From an uncultured Lachnospiraceae bacterium (lineage in GTDB: Bacteria; Bacillota; Clostridia; Lachnospirales; Lachnospiraceae), in contig CAJUSK010000036.1 in assembly GCA_910589075.1 (NCBI GenBank), positions 1 through 64,000 of the forward strand: DNA of 64,000 nucleotides, given 5' to 3'. Under the pieces are notes generated by a model, which saw only the letters and a list, made by a program, of their open reading frames with translations, had not been told where the DNA came from and ran no database searches. Every line of letters begins with the position of its first letter. Position 1 is the stretch's first letter. The translations under genes were made by a program, and so were the position numbers. Of the stretch, positions 16,702-26,435 are shown in pieces.

Positions 16702-17450
16702 TGAGCGATATTGCATTGGAAGTACACAATCTGTGCGTTGATTATAAATCCTTCAGGTCTACTTCCATACAAAATAATTTATTTAAGAAAAAAGAAAAGA
16801 CGGATCTGGTGCATGCCGTTTCCGATGTATCCTTCTGCGTTGCCAGAGGAGAGATTGTAGGAATTGTGGGTAAAAATGGCAGTGGAAAATCCACTATGCT
16901 GAAAGCAATCGGGGGGATATTCAAACCGGATAAAGGGACCATTGACAGGAGGGGGAATACCGTTTCCCTGCTTTCCATCGGCGTGGGATTTGAGATGAAT
17001 CTGTCCGGCAGGGAGAATGTTCTGTTGTCGGGCATGCTTCTGGGATTTAAAGAACGCTTTATCCGGGAGAAGCTGGAAGAGATTATACAGTTTTCCGAAC
17101 TGGGGGAATTTATTGATTATCCTGTCAGAACCTATTCCAGCGGTATGTACTCCAAACTGGCCTTTGCCATTACGTCCTCACTGGATACGGATATTTTGCT
17201 GGTGGACGAGGTTCTCAGTGTTGGGGACGAACATTTCCGGCAGAAGAGTTCTGCCAGGATGAAAGAATTGATTTCAGACGAACAGAGAACTGTGCTCATT
17301 GTATCCCATGATATGCATACATTGGGGGAACTTTGTAACAGGATTATATGGATGCATGACGGCCGATGCATTGCAGACGGAAAAACGGAGACGGTAATTG
17401 AACAATATCGTCGTTTTATGACGACGGGAGAGATTGAGAGAATTGTGTGA
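16701..17450 (+). CDS. Polysaccharide ABC exporter ATPase (Wzt/TagH-like)
   Basis: This 249-residue ATPase has Walker A GKNGSGKST (57-65), an unusual signature SSGMYSKLAF as seen in polysaccharide exporters, and Walker B LLVDEVLSVGD. The N-terminal insertion before Walker A is typical of Wzt/TagH/RfbE proteins. There is no C-terminal carbohydrate-binding domain, so it is the short type. The start overlaps the permease stop (TGATG), and the stop overlaps the rfbF start in the same way. Confidence 0.93.
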   Translation: MSDIALEVHNLCVDYKSFRSTSIQNNLFKKKEKTDLVHAVSDVSFCVARGEIVGIVGKNGSGKSTMLKAIGGIFKPDKGTIDRRGNTVSLLSIGVGFEMNLSGRENVLLSGMLLGFKERFIREKLEEIIQFSELGEFIDYPVRTYSSGMYSKLAFAITSSLDTDILLVDEVLSVGDEHFRQKSSARMKELISDEQRTVLIVSHDMHTLGELCNRIIWMHDGRCIADGKTETVIEQYRRFMTTGEIERIV

Positions 17451-18223
17451 TGAAAGTTGTGATTCTTGCAGGCGGATATGGTACACGAATCAGTGAAGAG
17501 AGCCTATTGAAACCCAAACCAATGATTGAAATCGGGGGTAAGCCAATTCTATGGCATATTATGAAAGGCTACTCCGCCCATGGATTCCATGAATTTATTA
17601 TCTGCTGTGGATATAAGCAGCATATGATTAAGGAATGGTTTGCGGATTATTACCTGTATAACAGTGATGTGACATTTGATTTCAGCAACGGTAACAGCAT
17701 GACAGTCCATAATAACGTATCCGAACCCTGGCAGGTAACACTGGTTGATACCGGTCTTGATACAATGACCGGCGGGCGGATTAAGAGAATTGAGCGGTAT
17801 GTGGGCAATGAAACATGCATGCTGACCTATGGGGATACGGTCAGCAATGTGGATTACAAAAAACTGTTAAGCCATCATCAAACGACCGGCAGATATGTGA
17901 CGCTGACGGCAACCAGACTCAGTCAGCGTTTCGGAATTCTCAAGCTGGGCAAAAATTATGAAATCGAGAGTTTCCGGGAAAAAAGTTCTGACGATGAGAG
18001 TTCCATCAACGGCGGGTTCATGGTACTTGAGCCGGAAGTATTTTCTTATATCCAGGATGATTCCACCGTATTTGAAAAAGACGTTCTGGAAAAACTGTCA
18101 GCGTCCAGACAGCTTACCGCTTATCATCACGACGGTTTTTGGCAGTGTATGGATACAAAACGGGAAAAAGATAAATTGGAAGCCCTGTGGAACAGTGGGG
18201 AGGCGCCATGGAAAATCTGGTAA
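17450..18223 (+). CDS. rfbF: Glucose-1-phosphate cytidylyltransferase
   Basis: RfbF makes CDP-glucose from glucose-1-phosphate and CTP, the first step to CDP-deoxysugars. The 257-residue protein opens with MKVVILAGGYGTRISEE and the PKPMIEIGGKPILWHIM motif characteristic of this cytidylyltransferase. The length matches the family. ATG 17450 overlaps the preceding stop. Its pathway partners are rfbH immediately downstream and rfbG at 34726, at the far end of the cluster. Confidence 0.94.
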   Translation: MKVVILAGGYGTRISEESLLKPKPMIEIGGKPILWHIMKGYSAHGFHEFIICCGYKQHMIKEWFADYYLYNSDVTFDFSNGNSMTVHNNVSEPWQVTLVDTGLDTMTGGRIKRIERYVGNETCMLTYGDTVSNVDYKKLLSHHQTTGRYVTLTATRLSQRFGILKLGKNYEIESFREKSSDDESSINGGFMVLEPEVFSYIQDDSTVFEKDVLEKLSASRQLTAYHHDGFWQCMDTKREKDKLEALWNSGEAPWKIW

Positions 18224-18258
18224 ATAAAGGTTTGACAGAGAAAACAGGAGGAAACGAT

Positions 18259-19626
18259 ATGAGCCTGTGGAACAGTGAAGAAGAAGCGAGAGAAACGATC
18301 AAAGACCTGGTAATCCGGTATTATCATGATTTCAAAGAAGCCTCAGAGGAATTTAAACCGGGCAGGCGGATTTCCTATGCATCCAGAGTTTTTGATGAAA
18401 AAGAAATGTGTGCTTTGACAGATGCGATGCTGGATTTCTGGCTGACCTCCGGCAGATTTACCCGGCAGTTTGAAACGGAATTTGCCACATGGATGGGCGT
18501 GAAATATGCCAATGTTGTCAACAGCGGTTCCTCTGCCAACCTGATTGCGTTTATGGCGTTAACGGCGCCTGAACTGGGTGAGCGGCAAATTCAAAGGGGT
18601 GATGAGGTCATCACCGTTGCATGTGCTTTTCCCACCACGGTGACTCCGATCATTCAGTACGGGGCAGTACCCGTATTTGTGGATGTGACCATTCCGCAAT
18701 ATAACATAGATGTGGCTGCGCTGGAAGAAGCATATTCTGAAAAAACAAAGGCAGTGATGCTTGCCCATACCCTGGGCAATCCGTTTGACTTAAAAGCGGT
18801 AAAAGATTTTTGCGATACCCATGGTTTATGGCTGATCGAGGATAATTGTGACGCCCTTGGCTCTACATATGAAATCAATGGGGTCAGAAAATATACGGGC
18901 GCCTGGGGGGATATTGGAACCAGCAGTTTTTATCCGCCCCACCACTTAACCATGGGAGAAGGCGGCTGTGTCTACACAAATCATCCGCTGCTGGACAGGC
19001 TGGTGAAAAGTTATCGGGACTGGGGAAGGGACTGCGTATGTCCTTCAGGAACAGACAATCTGTGTGGTCACAGATTTGACGGTCAGTTTGGCATGCTTCC
19101 ACAGGGATATGACCATAAATATGTTTACAGCCATTTCGGTTATAACCTGAAAGCAACGGATATGCAGACTGCAATCGGCTGTGAACAATTAAAGAAATTT
19201 CCGGATTTTATCAGGAAAAGAAAACATAACTGGGAGGGGCTTTACAAAAGGCTGAACGCCGGCAATGCCGGAGAAAAGCTGATTCTTCCCGGGAAGGCGC
19301 AGCACAGTGATCCCTCCTGGTTTGGATTTGCGGTAACGGTGCGGGAAGATTCCGGGCTGGACAGAAATAAGCTGACCAGATATATGGAAGACCACAATAT
19401 TCAGACAAGGCTGTTGTTTTCAGGCAATCTGGTAAAGCATCCCTGCTTTGACCAGATGCGGGAAACAAAGGAATATCGGGTCGTTGGAGATTTGGCCAAT
19501 ACGGATTACATAATGCATCACACTTTTTGGATCGGAGTCTATCCGGGCATGACAGATGAAATGACCGACTATATGGCAGAGGTGCTCATCGAAGCAGTGC
19601 AGGCGGGTGTTTCCGCGGATGGCTGA
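18259..19626 (+). CDS. rfbH: CDP-4-keto-6-deoxyglucose 3-dehydrase (E1), iron-sulfur PMP enzyme
   Basis: RfbH removes the C3 hydroxyl of CDP-4-keto-6-deoxyglucose, giving the 3,6-dideoxy series. In this 455-residue protein the usual PLP lysine is replaced by histidine (SFYPPHH, H228/H229), the hallmark of this dehydrase. Cysteines C259-X1-C261-X7-C269 match the 2Fe-2S ligand spacing of the Yersinia enzyme, with C197 as the likely fourth. ATG 18259 has AGGAGG 8 bp upstream; the open frame begins earlier inside rfbF. Catalysis also needs a reductase (E3), which is not encoded in this window. Confidence 0.94.
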   Translation: MSLWNSEEEARETIKDLVIRYYHDFKEASEEFKPGRRISYASRVFDEKEMCALTDAMLDFWLTSGRFTRQFETEFATWMGVKYANVVNSGSSANLIAFMALTAPELGERQIQRGDEVITVACAFPTTVTPIIQYGAVPVFVDVTIPQYNIDVAALEEAYSEKTKAVMLAHTLGNPFDLKAVKDFCDTHGLWLIEDNCDALGSTYEINGVRKYTGAWGDIGTSSFYPPHHLTMGEGGCVYTNHPLLDRLVKSYRDWGRDCVCPSGTDNLCGHRFDGQFGMLPQGYDHKYVYSHFGYNLKATDMQTAIGCEQLKKFPDFIRKRKHNWEGLYKRLNAGNAGEKLILPGKAQHSDPSWFGFAVTVREDSGLDRNKLTRYMEDHNIQTRLLFSGNLVKHPCFDQMRETKEYRVVGDLANTDYIMHHTFWIGVYPGMTDEMTDYMAEVLIEAVQAGVSADG

Positions 19627-20566
19627 GGGAAAGAACCTTTTTGGGGAGAGTAAAAATAAAAGCGGTGCATATGAATATCGTGTGATCGCGGTTGTGGTTA
19701 CACATAACAGACTTGAAAAAGTAAAGCTGTGTATTGAAGCTGTCTTAAAACAGACTTTTGCGGTACGCAAAATCCTGCTGGTTGATACGAACAGTGATGA
19801 TGGAACCGGGGCATATCTTAAAAAGTTATCGTCGGAAAATGAGAAAATTGAAGGTATATATGTGAAAAAAAACATCGGCGGCGCCGGAGGATTTCATCTG
19901 GGGATGCGTTATGCGGTGGCCCGGTATGGAGGAGATGTATGGCTGATGGATGATGATGTGATTCCGTCTGAGGATGCATTGGAGCAGCTGATTCATGCGG
20001 GGCGGATACTTGGCGATACATTTGGTTTTCTGGCAAGCCGTGTGAAATGGACAGATGGTTCGGACTGTAAGATGAATCGGCCTTTGCCGGACAAAAGGGC
20101 CGGTATCAGGCTAAATGGAACGATTCTGCCGGTGAAAAAAGCCACTTTTGTATCTATGCTGATTCAGGCACAGGTTGTCAGACAGGTGGGGCTTCCCATG
20201 AAGGAGTTTTTCATCTGGGGAGACGATCAGGAATACTCATACAGGATCCATTTGCGCTATCCCTGTTATCTGGTGAAAACCAGTGAAGTCATACATTGTA
20301 TGGAAAAAAATATTCCATCCAATATCGCCATTGATTCTGACGACCGGATATGCAGATACAGATATATGTACAGAAATGAATTTTATATTTCCAGGAAGAA
20401 GGGATTTTTTTCTGTTTTGTATTATCTGTACCGGATGATACGGGATATATTCCGGATTGTAATCCGGAGCCGGAATCATAAACTGAAAAGGCTCAGGGCA
20501 GTGCTTTGCGGGGTGATTGAGGGCAGTACATTTCATCCTTCGGTTGAATATATATGGCAGGAGTGA
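19619..20566 (+). CDS. Glycosyltransferase family 2 (GlfT2/rhamnosyltransferase-like)
   Basis: This 315-residue GT-A protein opens with VIAVVVTHNR and has a DDD metal motif (VWLMDDDVIP, about residue 107) and a second acidic WGDDQEY motif (about 202). That pattern resembles galactofuranosyl/rhamnosyltransferases of the GlfT type. The ATG overlaps the rfbH stop by 8 bp. It probably adds one sugar of the repeating unit on the cytoplasmic face. The C-terminus has a basic amphipathic region that may sit on the membrane. Confidence 0.88.
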   Translation: MAEGKNLFGESKNKSGAYEYRVIAVVVTHNRLEKVKLCIEAVLKQTFAVRKILLVDTNSDDGTGAYLKKLSSENEKIEGIYVKKNIGGAGGFHLGMRYAVARYGGDVWLMDDDVIPSEDALEQLIHAGRILGDTFGFLASRVKWTDGSDCKMNRPLPDKRAGIRLNGTILPVKKATFVSMLIQAQVVRQVGLPMKEFFIWGDDQEYSYRIHLRYPCYLVKTSEVIHCMEKNIPSNIAIDSDDRICRYRYMYRNEFYISRKKGFFSVLYYLYRMIRDIFRIVIRSRNHKLKRLRAVLCGVIEGSTFHPSVEYIWQE

Positions 20567-20571
20567 ACTGA

Positions 20572-21042
20572 ATGATTAAAAAATGGATGATGATTTTAAG
20601 TGTGGTTTTCTATTGTGTCACAGTAAGAGTGCTGGTGAAAAAAATCGCAAACATCAATGCCGGGCTGCGCGGTGTTCATGAAAAATCAGAACTGATGCGG
20701 CAATGGATTACAGCCGTGGAGAATGGCCGCTCAGTATACGACTATTTAAAAAGATGTGGATATGATTCTGTGGTTTTTATCTGTCCCAAAGAATGGAAAC
20801 ACATGCTGGACAGGAAAAATACACGGATACATGTACAGATGATCGACCAGGAAACGCTGAAACCGGGTCAGACAAATCAGGATCTTTTGCCTGGAAACGA
20901 CAGGTACAAAGCAGTGATATTGGTGGATCCCGGGAATTATCGTGAACTGAGTTACAGACTATATGATCTGGCAGATGTGCCGATTCTGAATTTTGCTGAT
21001 ATTCTGACGATGATGAATAAGGAATCGGCGGGGTATGCATAA
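20572..21042 (+). CDS. Unrecognised membrane-anchored protein in the glycan operon
   Basis: This 156-residue protein has a single N-terminal hydrophobic segment (about residues 5-22) with few charges after it, then a soluble domain. A patch such as GYDSVVFICPKEW and AVILVDPGNYRELSY suggests an alternating strand/helix fold like a Rossmann half. No catalytic motif or family was recognised. An AGGAGTGA site precedes the ATG, and the stop overlaps the next glycosyltransferase by 8 bp. Position between glycosyltransferases suggests a role in glycan assembly. Confidence 0.7.
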   Translation: MIKKWMMILSVVFYCVTVRVLVKKIANINAGLRGVHEKSELMRQWITAVENGRSVYDYLKRCGYDSVVFICPKEWKHMLDRKNTRIHVQMIDQETLKPGQTNQDLLPGNDRYKAVILVDPGNYRELSYRLYDLADVPILNFADILTMMNKESAGYA

Positions 21043-22072
21043 GGAAAGACTTACGATTGTAATATCGACCTATAACAGATGCAGCCGTCTGAAAGCCAAC
21101 CTGGATAAACTGCTCTCATACAGTGAGAAGAGAATCCGGTTTCTGGTGGGAAATAATGCATCTACAGATGGCACTGCGGCGTATCTGGAAGCGCTCGTAT
21201 CAGACAGACTCAGGGTTATCCATGGAACAGAGAACAATGGATTTGAGAATTTCTGGCTTTTGGCTTTTGCAGTTTCCACAGAGTACTTTCTCTTTTTAAA
21301 TGACAGGGATTCCATGGATGAAAAAAATCTGACTGAAATCTGTGATCTGCTCGAAGCAATAAAGCCATGTGAAATCATTTCCTGTGAAAGGGGATTTTGG
21401 AAGGGCGGTTATCTGAATCCCGCAGCGTTTACAGACCCCTTCTTCTTTTCGAGGCATCCGGGCACCCTTATATATGCAGCGGCGTATTGCAAATGTTATC
21501 TGAGCAGGGAACAGGTGTTGCATTACATTCAGAGGCAAAAACAGAATCTTTTTAATATTTATCTGGATTGTACATTACTTGGCAATCTCAGAAGGGGATA
21601 TGCCTATAAAAAGTATCTGATCTCTCAGCCCAAAGACAGAGATATGATGAAACAGGAGAGAAAGGATTATTATGGGTGCAGCTATATTACGCCGGAATAC
21701 CGGCTGCATGAGTTTGATGACTGGGCAGAAGAATTGGGCAAAGAACACAGGCGTGGGATTGAGAACATCTTTCTGAGCATGATAAAAAATGCATTGTTTA
21801 CTTTGACATATGAATTCTATTACAGCATTCAGTCGGAGGATTTTGTGGCCCGGAATAACTGCCGGGGGTATAAAAAGAATGACTGGTATGGCAATGGAAA
21901 AAACTATATCCGGCATGTACTGAACAGTGAGATTGTAAAAGAATTAAAAATGGAAAACAAAGTAAAAAGGATTTATGCGCAAAATATATGGAGATTTTTT
22001 TTCGGCCTGGGACTGAACCGGCTGGCGGAGATAAAAAATGGATTATTTAAAAAATGGCGGGGATTTTCATAA
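21035..22072 (+). CDS. Glycosyltransferase family 2
   Basis: A GT2 N-terminus (LTIVISTYNRCSRLKANLDK) and a NNASTDGTAAYL motif define the nucleotide-sugar domain of this 345-residue protein. The usual DxD is present as NDRDS near residue 88. The C-terminal ~150 residues are divergent. It overlaps both neighbours (8 bp and 35 bp), consistent with coupled translation. Donor and acceptor are unknown. Confidence 0.83.
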   Translation: MHKERLTIVISTYNRCSRLKANLDKLLSYSEKRIRFLVGNNASTDGTAAYLEALVSDRLRVIHGTENNGFENFWLLAFAVSTEYFLFLNDRDSMDEKNLTEICDLLEAIKPCEIISCERGFWKGGYLNPAAFTDPFFFSRHPGTLIYAAAYCKCYLSREQVLHYIQRQKQNLFNIYLDCTLLGNLRRGYAYKKYLISQPKDRDMMKQERKDYYGCSYITPEYRLHEFDDWAEELGKEHRRGIENIFLSMIKNALFTLTYEFYYSIQSEDFVARNNCRGYKKNDWYGNGKNYIRHVLNSEIVKELKMENKVKRIYAQNIWRFFFGLGLNRLAEIKNGLFKKWRGFS

Positions 22073-23048
22073 ATATGATCATATCCGTTCTGTGCGAATG
22101 TACGGAAAGCATGCCGGAAATGTCAGGTTTTCCATTGTGACCCCTACGTATCACAGGGCAGATTTGCTGGAAAAATCATTGCGTTCCGTATTAAATCAGA
22201 AAATGGTAACAGACTTTGAAATTGTGGTGGTAGACAACGATGATCAGCCGGCCGTGGAAAACGATACACTTCAGTTGATCAGGGAATTAGCGGATAGCAG
22301 GATTGTGTATTACCGGAATGAGAAGAATATAGGTATCTATGGGAATACACTGCGGGCGGCAAGACTCGCCAGAGGGAAATATGTAATCCTGCTGAATGAC
22401 GATGATCTGCTCCATCCATATTATCTGTATGTGATGAATTGTTTTATACATAAATATGGATTTTATGGCGTTATGGGAACCATTCCATCCGAGTTTACAA
22501 CAGAACCGGTTATTAAAGAGATTCACGGCGGAATATCCGCATTTTCCATCACACAGGAGGGATTTTTCACAGGCTGCTGTGTTACGTCTCCCGGATTTCT
22601 GTATCCGAAAGAAATACTGGAAACCATCTATAACGCACATGAAGAGCTCCTCATGGGCGATCAGATTATACAGTATAAGGCATTAAAAAAATATCAGCTG
22701 ATTCTGGTAGATTATCCTCTGGCCTTTTACCGTATCGGTGTCAATGAGACGATGCGGGATGAAGTGGCGGCTGACATGATGTTTCATATGTGCAAATTGA
22801 AAAGCCAGATAAGCAGGCACCATATCATGTTATGGCTGTATATGCTCCTTTTCCGCAAAAACTGTTATCAGCAATATGTCACTTCCAGCGCGAAGTTCTG
22901 GCATAAAGAACATTTAATTCCTGTTGTTTTGCACCGGTTACACTGTAAATACAATGGAGAAAACAGTATAAAGCAGTTGGTCGCAGAAAGAATCTTTTCA
23001 TATTTGCAGTACAGGTTCTCAAAAAAGAGAGATGTTTTCTACATATGA
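22038..23048 (+). CDS. Glycosyltransferase family 2
   Basis: The 336-residue protein has the GT2 core FSIVTPTYHRADLLEKSL (about residues 31-48), VVDNDDQP, and the metal motif NDDDLLHP (about 120). Start ATG 22038 lies 35 bp inside the previous gene. The stop codon lies inside a copy of the dispersed palindromic repeat (copy C), so the repeat begins within the last codons. Substrate unknown. Confidence 0.86.
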   Translation: MDYLKNGGDFHKYDHIRSVRMYGKHAGNVRFSIVTPTYHRADLLEKSLRSVLNQKMVTDFEIVVVDNDDQPAVENDTLQLIRELADSRIVYYRNEKNIGIYGNTLRAARLARGKYVILLNDDDLLHPYYLYVMNCFIHKYGFYGVMGTIPSEFTTEPVIKEIHGGISAFSITQEGFFTGCCVTSPGFLYPKEILETIYNAHEELLMGDQIIQYKALKKYQLILVDYPLAFYRIGVNETMRDEVAADMMFHMCKLKSQISRHHIMLWLYMLLFRKNCYQQYVTSSAKFWHKEHLIPVVLHRLHCKYNGENSIKQLVAERIFSYLQYRFSKKRDVFYI

Positions 23049-23098
23049 CAATAGAAAGCTCGCGAAGCAAGATTTCTATCGTATATGACAATGGAAAA
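23043..23098 (+). repeat. Dispersed palindromic repeat, copy C plus a half copy
   Basis: GACAATAGAAAG starts at 23047; arms ATAGAAA (23051-23057) and TTTCTAT (23073-23079) flank CTCGCGAAGCAAG-like centre sequence. A further partial arm ATGACAATGGAAAA follows at 23085-23098. It separates the third GT2 gene from the sulfotransferase gene and overlaps the former's stop codon. Confidence 0.75.
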
Positions 23099-23130
23099 CA
23101 GACAAAAACAAATATTACGAGGGATTAAGA

Positions 23131-24210
23131 ATGTTTAAGAAGAAAACAGAAAAAAGTAATTTCAATGAAACTGTCCATGAGGAACACAGCCTGATTTTGG
23201 GAGTTGGCATGCCAAAGTGTGGCACAACAGCCATTGAGAACTATCTGTTACGGTCAAATGATTACTTAATGGAAAATGGATATGAATATCCCAATTTAGA
23301 ATATGAATTGGTGGCCCGTGATATGGAAGTACCTCCCTGTAAAGGCATCTATGATAATGGGAACGGTGGTGTATTTATTCAGTATTACAGAAAAAATCAG
23401 CCGGCGCCCAGGGATCATATCTATGAGAATCTGTGGGAAATTATTAAGGAGAAGCTCAAATACCGGAATGTCATTCTCGTATCGGAAGATTTCTGGCAGT
23501 CAGACTGTTACAGAGTGGTAAAGGATATGAAATCTCATGTACAGGATACGAAAGTCATCTGTTATTTGCGAAGACAGGATCTGTATATAGAATCCAGTTG
23601 GAACCAGGGAATTAAGGAGGGTATATGGTCCTGGAGTTTTACACAGTATATCCATATTCTGCATATTGATGAAGAATGCGGGTATTTGAAAAAGATACAG
23701 GCTATGGAAGAGGCTCTGGGAGGAGATACTTCTGCGCTCTCAATAGGAGCATATGAAAGATCCCAACTGAAAAACGGCAGTGTAATCAATGATTTTCTGG
23801 ACCGCATTCATATTCCGGGCAGGGAAGAAGAATCGGCATGGGGGAATGAAAGGAATGAGCGGCTATGTGGCGAACTGTTGGATATAAAACGGTTTATTAA
23901 CAGCCTGACCAGAGACGGGGAAATACAAAAGCGATTGCTTCGTTATATAGAAATTTACATACATCAGACAGGGGACGAACGGGAATGTTATTTCAGCCCG
24001 GAACTAAGAAAAGAGATTTTGCGGCGTTTTTCGGAACAAAATGCGCAGATTGCCAGACGTTATCTGCACAGGGAAGATGGCAGATTGTTCTGTGACAGCG
24101 ATACGGTGCCTTATCCTGTACACGAGGATAAGACCGTTGATCCCCGGATAGAAGAGAAACTGATAAAAATGGCGGTTACAAACCTGTTAGGAGAAATTGG
24201 CAGGAGATAA
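23131..24210 (+). CDS. PAPS-dependent sulfotransferase-like protein
   Basis: The 5'-phosphosulfate-binding loop GMPKCGTTAIENYL begins near residue 26 of this 359-residue protein, and the middle holds a RRQDLYIESSWNQ segment like the 3'-phosphate-binding region of glycan sulfotransferases. It should transfer sulfate from PAPS to a sugar hydroxyl of the glycan before export. The cluster itself supplies PAPS via cysD and cysNC at 30415-33165, which strongly supports the call. There is no signal peptide or membrane anchor, so it should act in the cytoplasm. A GAGGGA-type site precedes the ATG. Confidence 0.8.
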   Translation: MFKKKTEKSNFNETVHEEHSLILGVGMPKCGTTAIENYLLRSNDYLMENGYEYPNLEYELVARDMEVPPCKGIYDNGNGGVFIQYYRKNQPAPRDHIYENLWEIIKEKLKYRNVILVSEDFWQSDCYRVVKDMKSHVQDTKVICYLRRQDLYIESSWNQGIKEGIWSWSFTQYIHILHIDEECGYLKKIQAMEEALGGDTSALSIGAYERSQLKNGSVINDFLDRIHIPGREEESAWGNERNERLCGELLDIKRFINSLTRDGEIQKRLLRYIEIYIHQTGDERECYFSPELRKEILRRFSEQNAQIARRYLHREDGRLFCDSDTVPYPVHEDKTVDPRIEEKLIKMAVTNLLGEIGRR

Positions 24211-24228
24211 GTTTGGCGGAATAAGCAG

Positions 24229-25245
24229 ATGAGAATATTAGTGATTGGCGGAAACGGGAATATAAGCTGGTATTGTGTTGATGAAGCACTGAGGAGGGGG
24301 CATGAGGTCTGGGAGTTAAACCGTTCGCAAACATGTATGACAAGACGGGAGATTCAGCCGGAAGTTCATAAACTCACCGCAGATATTCATGATGTTGAGA
24401 AGATAAAAAGCATTGTGGAGGGATGTGTATTTGATGTTGTAATCCATTTCATTTGTTTCCATGAGAGAGATGCCAAAGAAGCCATCGATCTGTTCAGAGC
24501 CAGAACAAAGCATTTTATGTTCATAAGCAGCGAGGCGGTTTATAAACGTGCAGGCAGAAATCTCCCCTTCAGGGAAAGCTGTGAGCTGAATGATCCCGAC
24601 AGGGCAGACCCTTATGTCAGTGGAAAAATACGGGCAGAAGCGGTTTTCAGGAGGGCGTATATGGAAAGCGGCTTCCCGGTTACAATTATCAGACCGGCAT
24701 ACACCTATGATGTAATTGTACCTGTGTCCATTGGACATAATTGCTTTACCGCCCCGCAGAAGTTTCTGGATGGGAAACCTGCCTTGATTGCAGGCGACGG
24801 AACCAATCTGTGGGCTTTTACCCATTCGGGTGATTTTGCAAAAGCTTTGATACCGCTGGCGGAGAATCCGGATACGGCAGGAGAGACATTTCATATTGCA
24901 ACAGACGAATGGCTGACCTGGAACGAAGAAATGGAACTTCTCTTTTATGCACTGGGATTGAATCAATACAGAGCGATCCATATTCCCTATGACGAGGCTC
25001 TTTTGCTGAATGATTTTCAGCCCATAGATCTGATGGCGCAAAGGATGTGGCATAACATTTATGATACCGCAAAAGTGAAAGAATATGTACCTGGATGGAA
25101 GGCGGAGATTTCGTTTGAAGAAGGGATACGCCGGACGATCGACTGGCTGCAAGAGAAACCCGTCCGCAGAAGATACAATGATCATCATGCGGCCGGACTG
25201 GACAGACTGTATAAAAAATATGAGAGGCAGGAGAAAACACCATGA
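24229..25245 (+). CDS. NAD-dependent epimerase/dehydratase (extended SDR)
   Basis: This 338-residue protein starts with the Rossmann motif VIGGNGNIS and carries the catalytic YxxxK as YVSGK (DPYVSGKIRAE). An SSEAVY segment supplies the usual serine region. It acts on a nucleotide sugar; in this cluster a role in reducing or epimerising the CDP-4-keto intermediate is plausible. It overlaps the next gene by 4 bp. Exact reaction unknown; it could also be a TDP- or UDP-sugar enzyme. Confidence 0.85.
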   Translation: MRILVIGGNGNISWYCVDEALRRGHEVWELNRSQTCMTRREIQPEVHKLTADIHDVEKIKSIVEGCVFDVVIHFICFHERDAKEAIDLFRARTKHFMFISSEAVYKRAGRNLPFRESCELNDPDRADPYVSGKIRAEAVFRRAYMESGFPVTIIRPAYTYDVIVPVSIGHNCFTAPQKFLDGKPALIAGDGTNLWAFTHSGDFAKALIPLAENPDTAGETFHIATDEWLTWNEEMELLFYALGLNQYRAIHIPYDEALLLNDFQPIDLMAQRMWHNIYDTAKVKEYVPGWKAEISFEEGIRRTIDWLQEKPVRRRYNDHHAAGLDRLYKKYERQEKTP

Positions 25246-26435
25246 AATGTCAGATATGCGGATGCAGTGAAAAAAAGAGATTGAGCAAACTCTGCTCAAA
25301 CATGAAAATTATGGGCCCTTTTTTTCCGGATCAGGACAGTTCTGTAGTCTCCTGTCCCAAATGTGGCAGCGTGTATGTTGATACAGATGCCGGTCAGGCA
25401 TCTTTTACAAAATATTATGCATCTGAATACAGTCAGTCATTAAGCTACTTTGAAGTATTTGGACGGGATGAGGCACAGAATTATTATGAACAAATTGAAA
25501 AAAGAATCTCCAAATATGTGCACAAGGATGGCCATATTTTAGAGATCGGAGGCGGAATCGGAGAATTATCAAAATTTCTTGCCCAAAAAGGCTATACAGA
25601 TATAACCGTTATGGAGCCTTCGGAAAGATGTATCCGTCTGTGTCGGGAAAAAGGGCTGAAGACCATACAGAGTGATGGATTTGCAGGTTTGGAAGAACTT
25701 GAAAATGCCTTTGATTTTATCATCATCAACCATACTCTGGAACATATATTGGATTTTCATAAAACACTTGGAAGTGCACACCGGATGCTCAAACCCGGAT
25801 GTGGTATGTATGTTGAAGTTCCGGACGCTGCAAAGTATGCGGAAACGGAGTTTGTTCCCTATTGGTTTTTTACATATGAGCACATTGTACATATGTGTCT
25901 GGAATCATTTGATAATCTTGCGCGTGTTTTTTCATACGATGTCAGGGAAAAGGAAAGTTATCTGAAATGTCACAGCTACCATGTGATGTACGGGATTCTG
26001 ACCAAATCGGATAAGCAGCGGGAAGAGCCGGTGCGTCTGCGCTGTGTGGAAGAGGCGGTCAGTGGGTATATCAGAAGTTGTGAAGGGAAATTAAAGCCGG
26101 TTATGGATAAAATCCGACAGGAAAATGTTCCGCTGATTTTATGGGGTGTGGGGACTTCCACGGCGCAGTTGCTGAACGGGAATTTTGATCATTGCAATGT
26201 CGTAAAACTGGTGGACAGCAATCCTTACAGGCAGAATGTCGTATATACCGTTGCCGGAAAGAATCTGAAAATTGAAGACCCTTCTGCGATCGATACGGAT
26301 GATATGATTCTCATACTGCCACTGATGTACGATGCATCTATCCGGAGACAGATCAAAGAGATGGGATTAAAAAACAGAGTACAGTCTCTGATCGAGAACT
26401 ATCAGACCCGGCGCGCAGTTTCAGACAAAGAATGA
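25242..26435 (+). CDS. SAM-dependent sugar C-methyltransferase-like protein
   Basis: In this 397-residue protein an N-terminal zinc-binding part (CQICGC...CPKCG) precedes a class I SAM domain with EIGGGIGELS near residue 101, and a C-terminal Rossmann-like region (LWGVGTSTAQLL). This three-part order is that of NDP-4-ketosugar C-methyltransferases of the TylC3 type. It may C-methylate a CDP-4-keto-deoxysugar made by RfbF/G/H. The last codons form the first unit of a five-fold 34-bp tandem repeat, so the 3' end has been duplicated. The start overlaps the SDR gene (ATGA). Confidence 0.8.
   Translation: MKCQICGCSEKKRLSKLCSNMKIMGPFFPDQDSSVVSCPKCGSVYVDTDAGQASFTKYYASEYSQSLSYFEVFGRDEAQNYYEQIEKRISKYVHKDGHILEIGGGIGELSKFLAQKGYTDITVMEPSERCIRLCREKGLKTIQSDGFAGLEELENAFDFIIINHTLEHILDFHKTLGSAHRMLKPGCGMYVEVPDAAKYAETEFVPYWFFTYEHIVHMCLESFDNLARVFSYDVREKESYLKCHSYHVMYGILTKSDKQREEPVRLRCVEEAVSGYIRSCEGKLKPVMDKIRQENVPLILWGVGTSTAQLLNGNFDHCNVVKLVDSNPYRQNVVYTVAGKNLKIEDPSAIDTDDMILILPLMYDASIRRQIKEMGLKNRVQSLIENYQTRRAVSDKE

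Noticed and set aside
24316..25299. Minus-strand open frame opposite the SDR gene
   Set aside because: It mirrors a clear SDR gene, with no family features or ribosome binding site.
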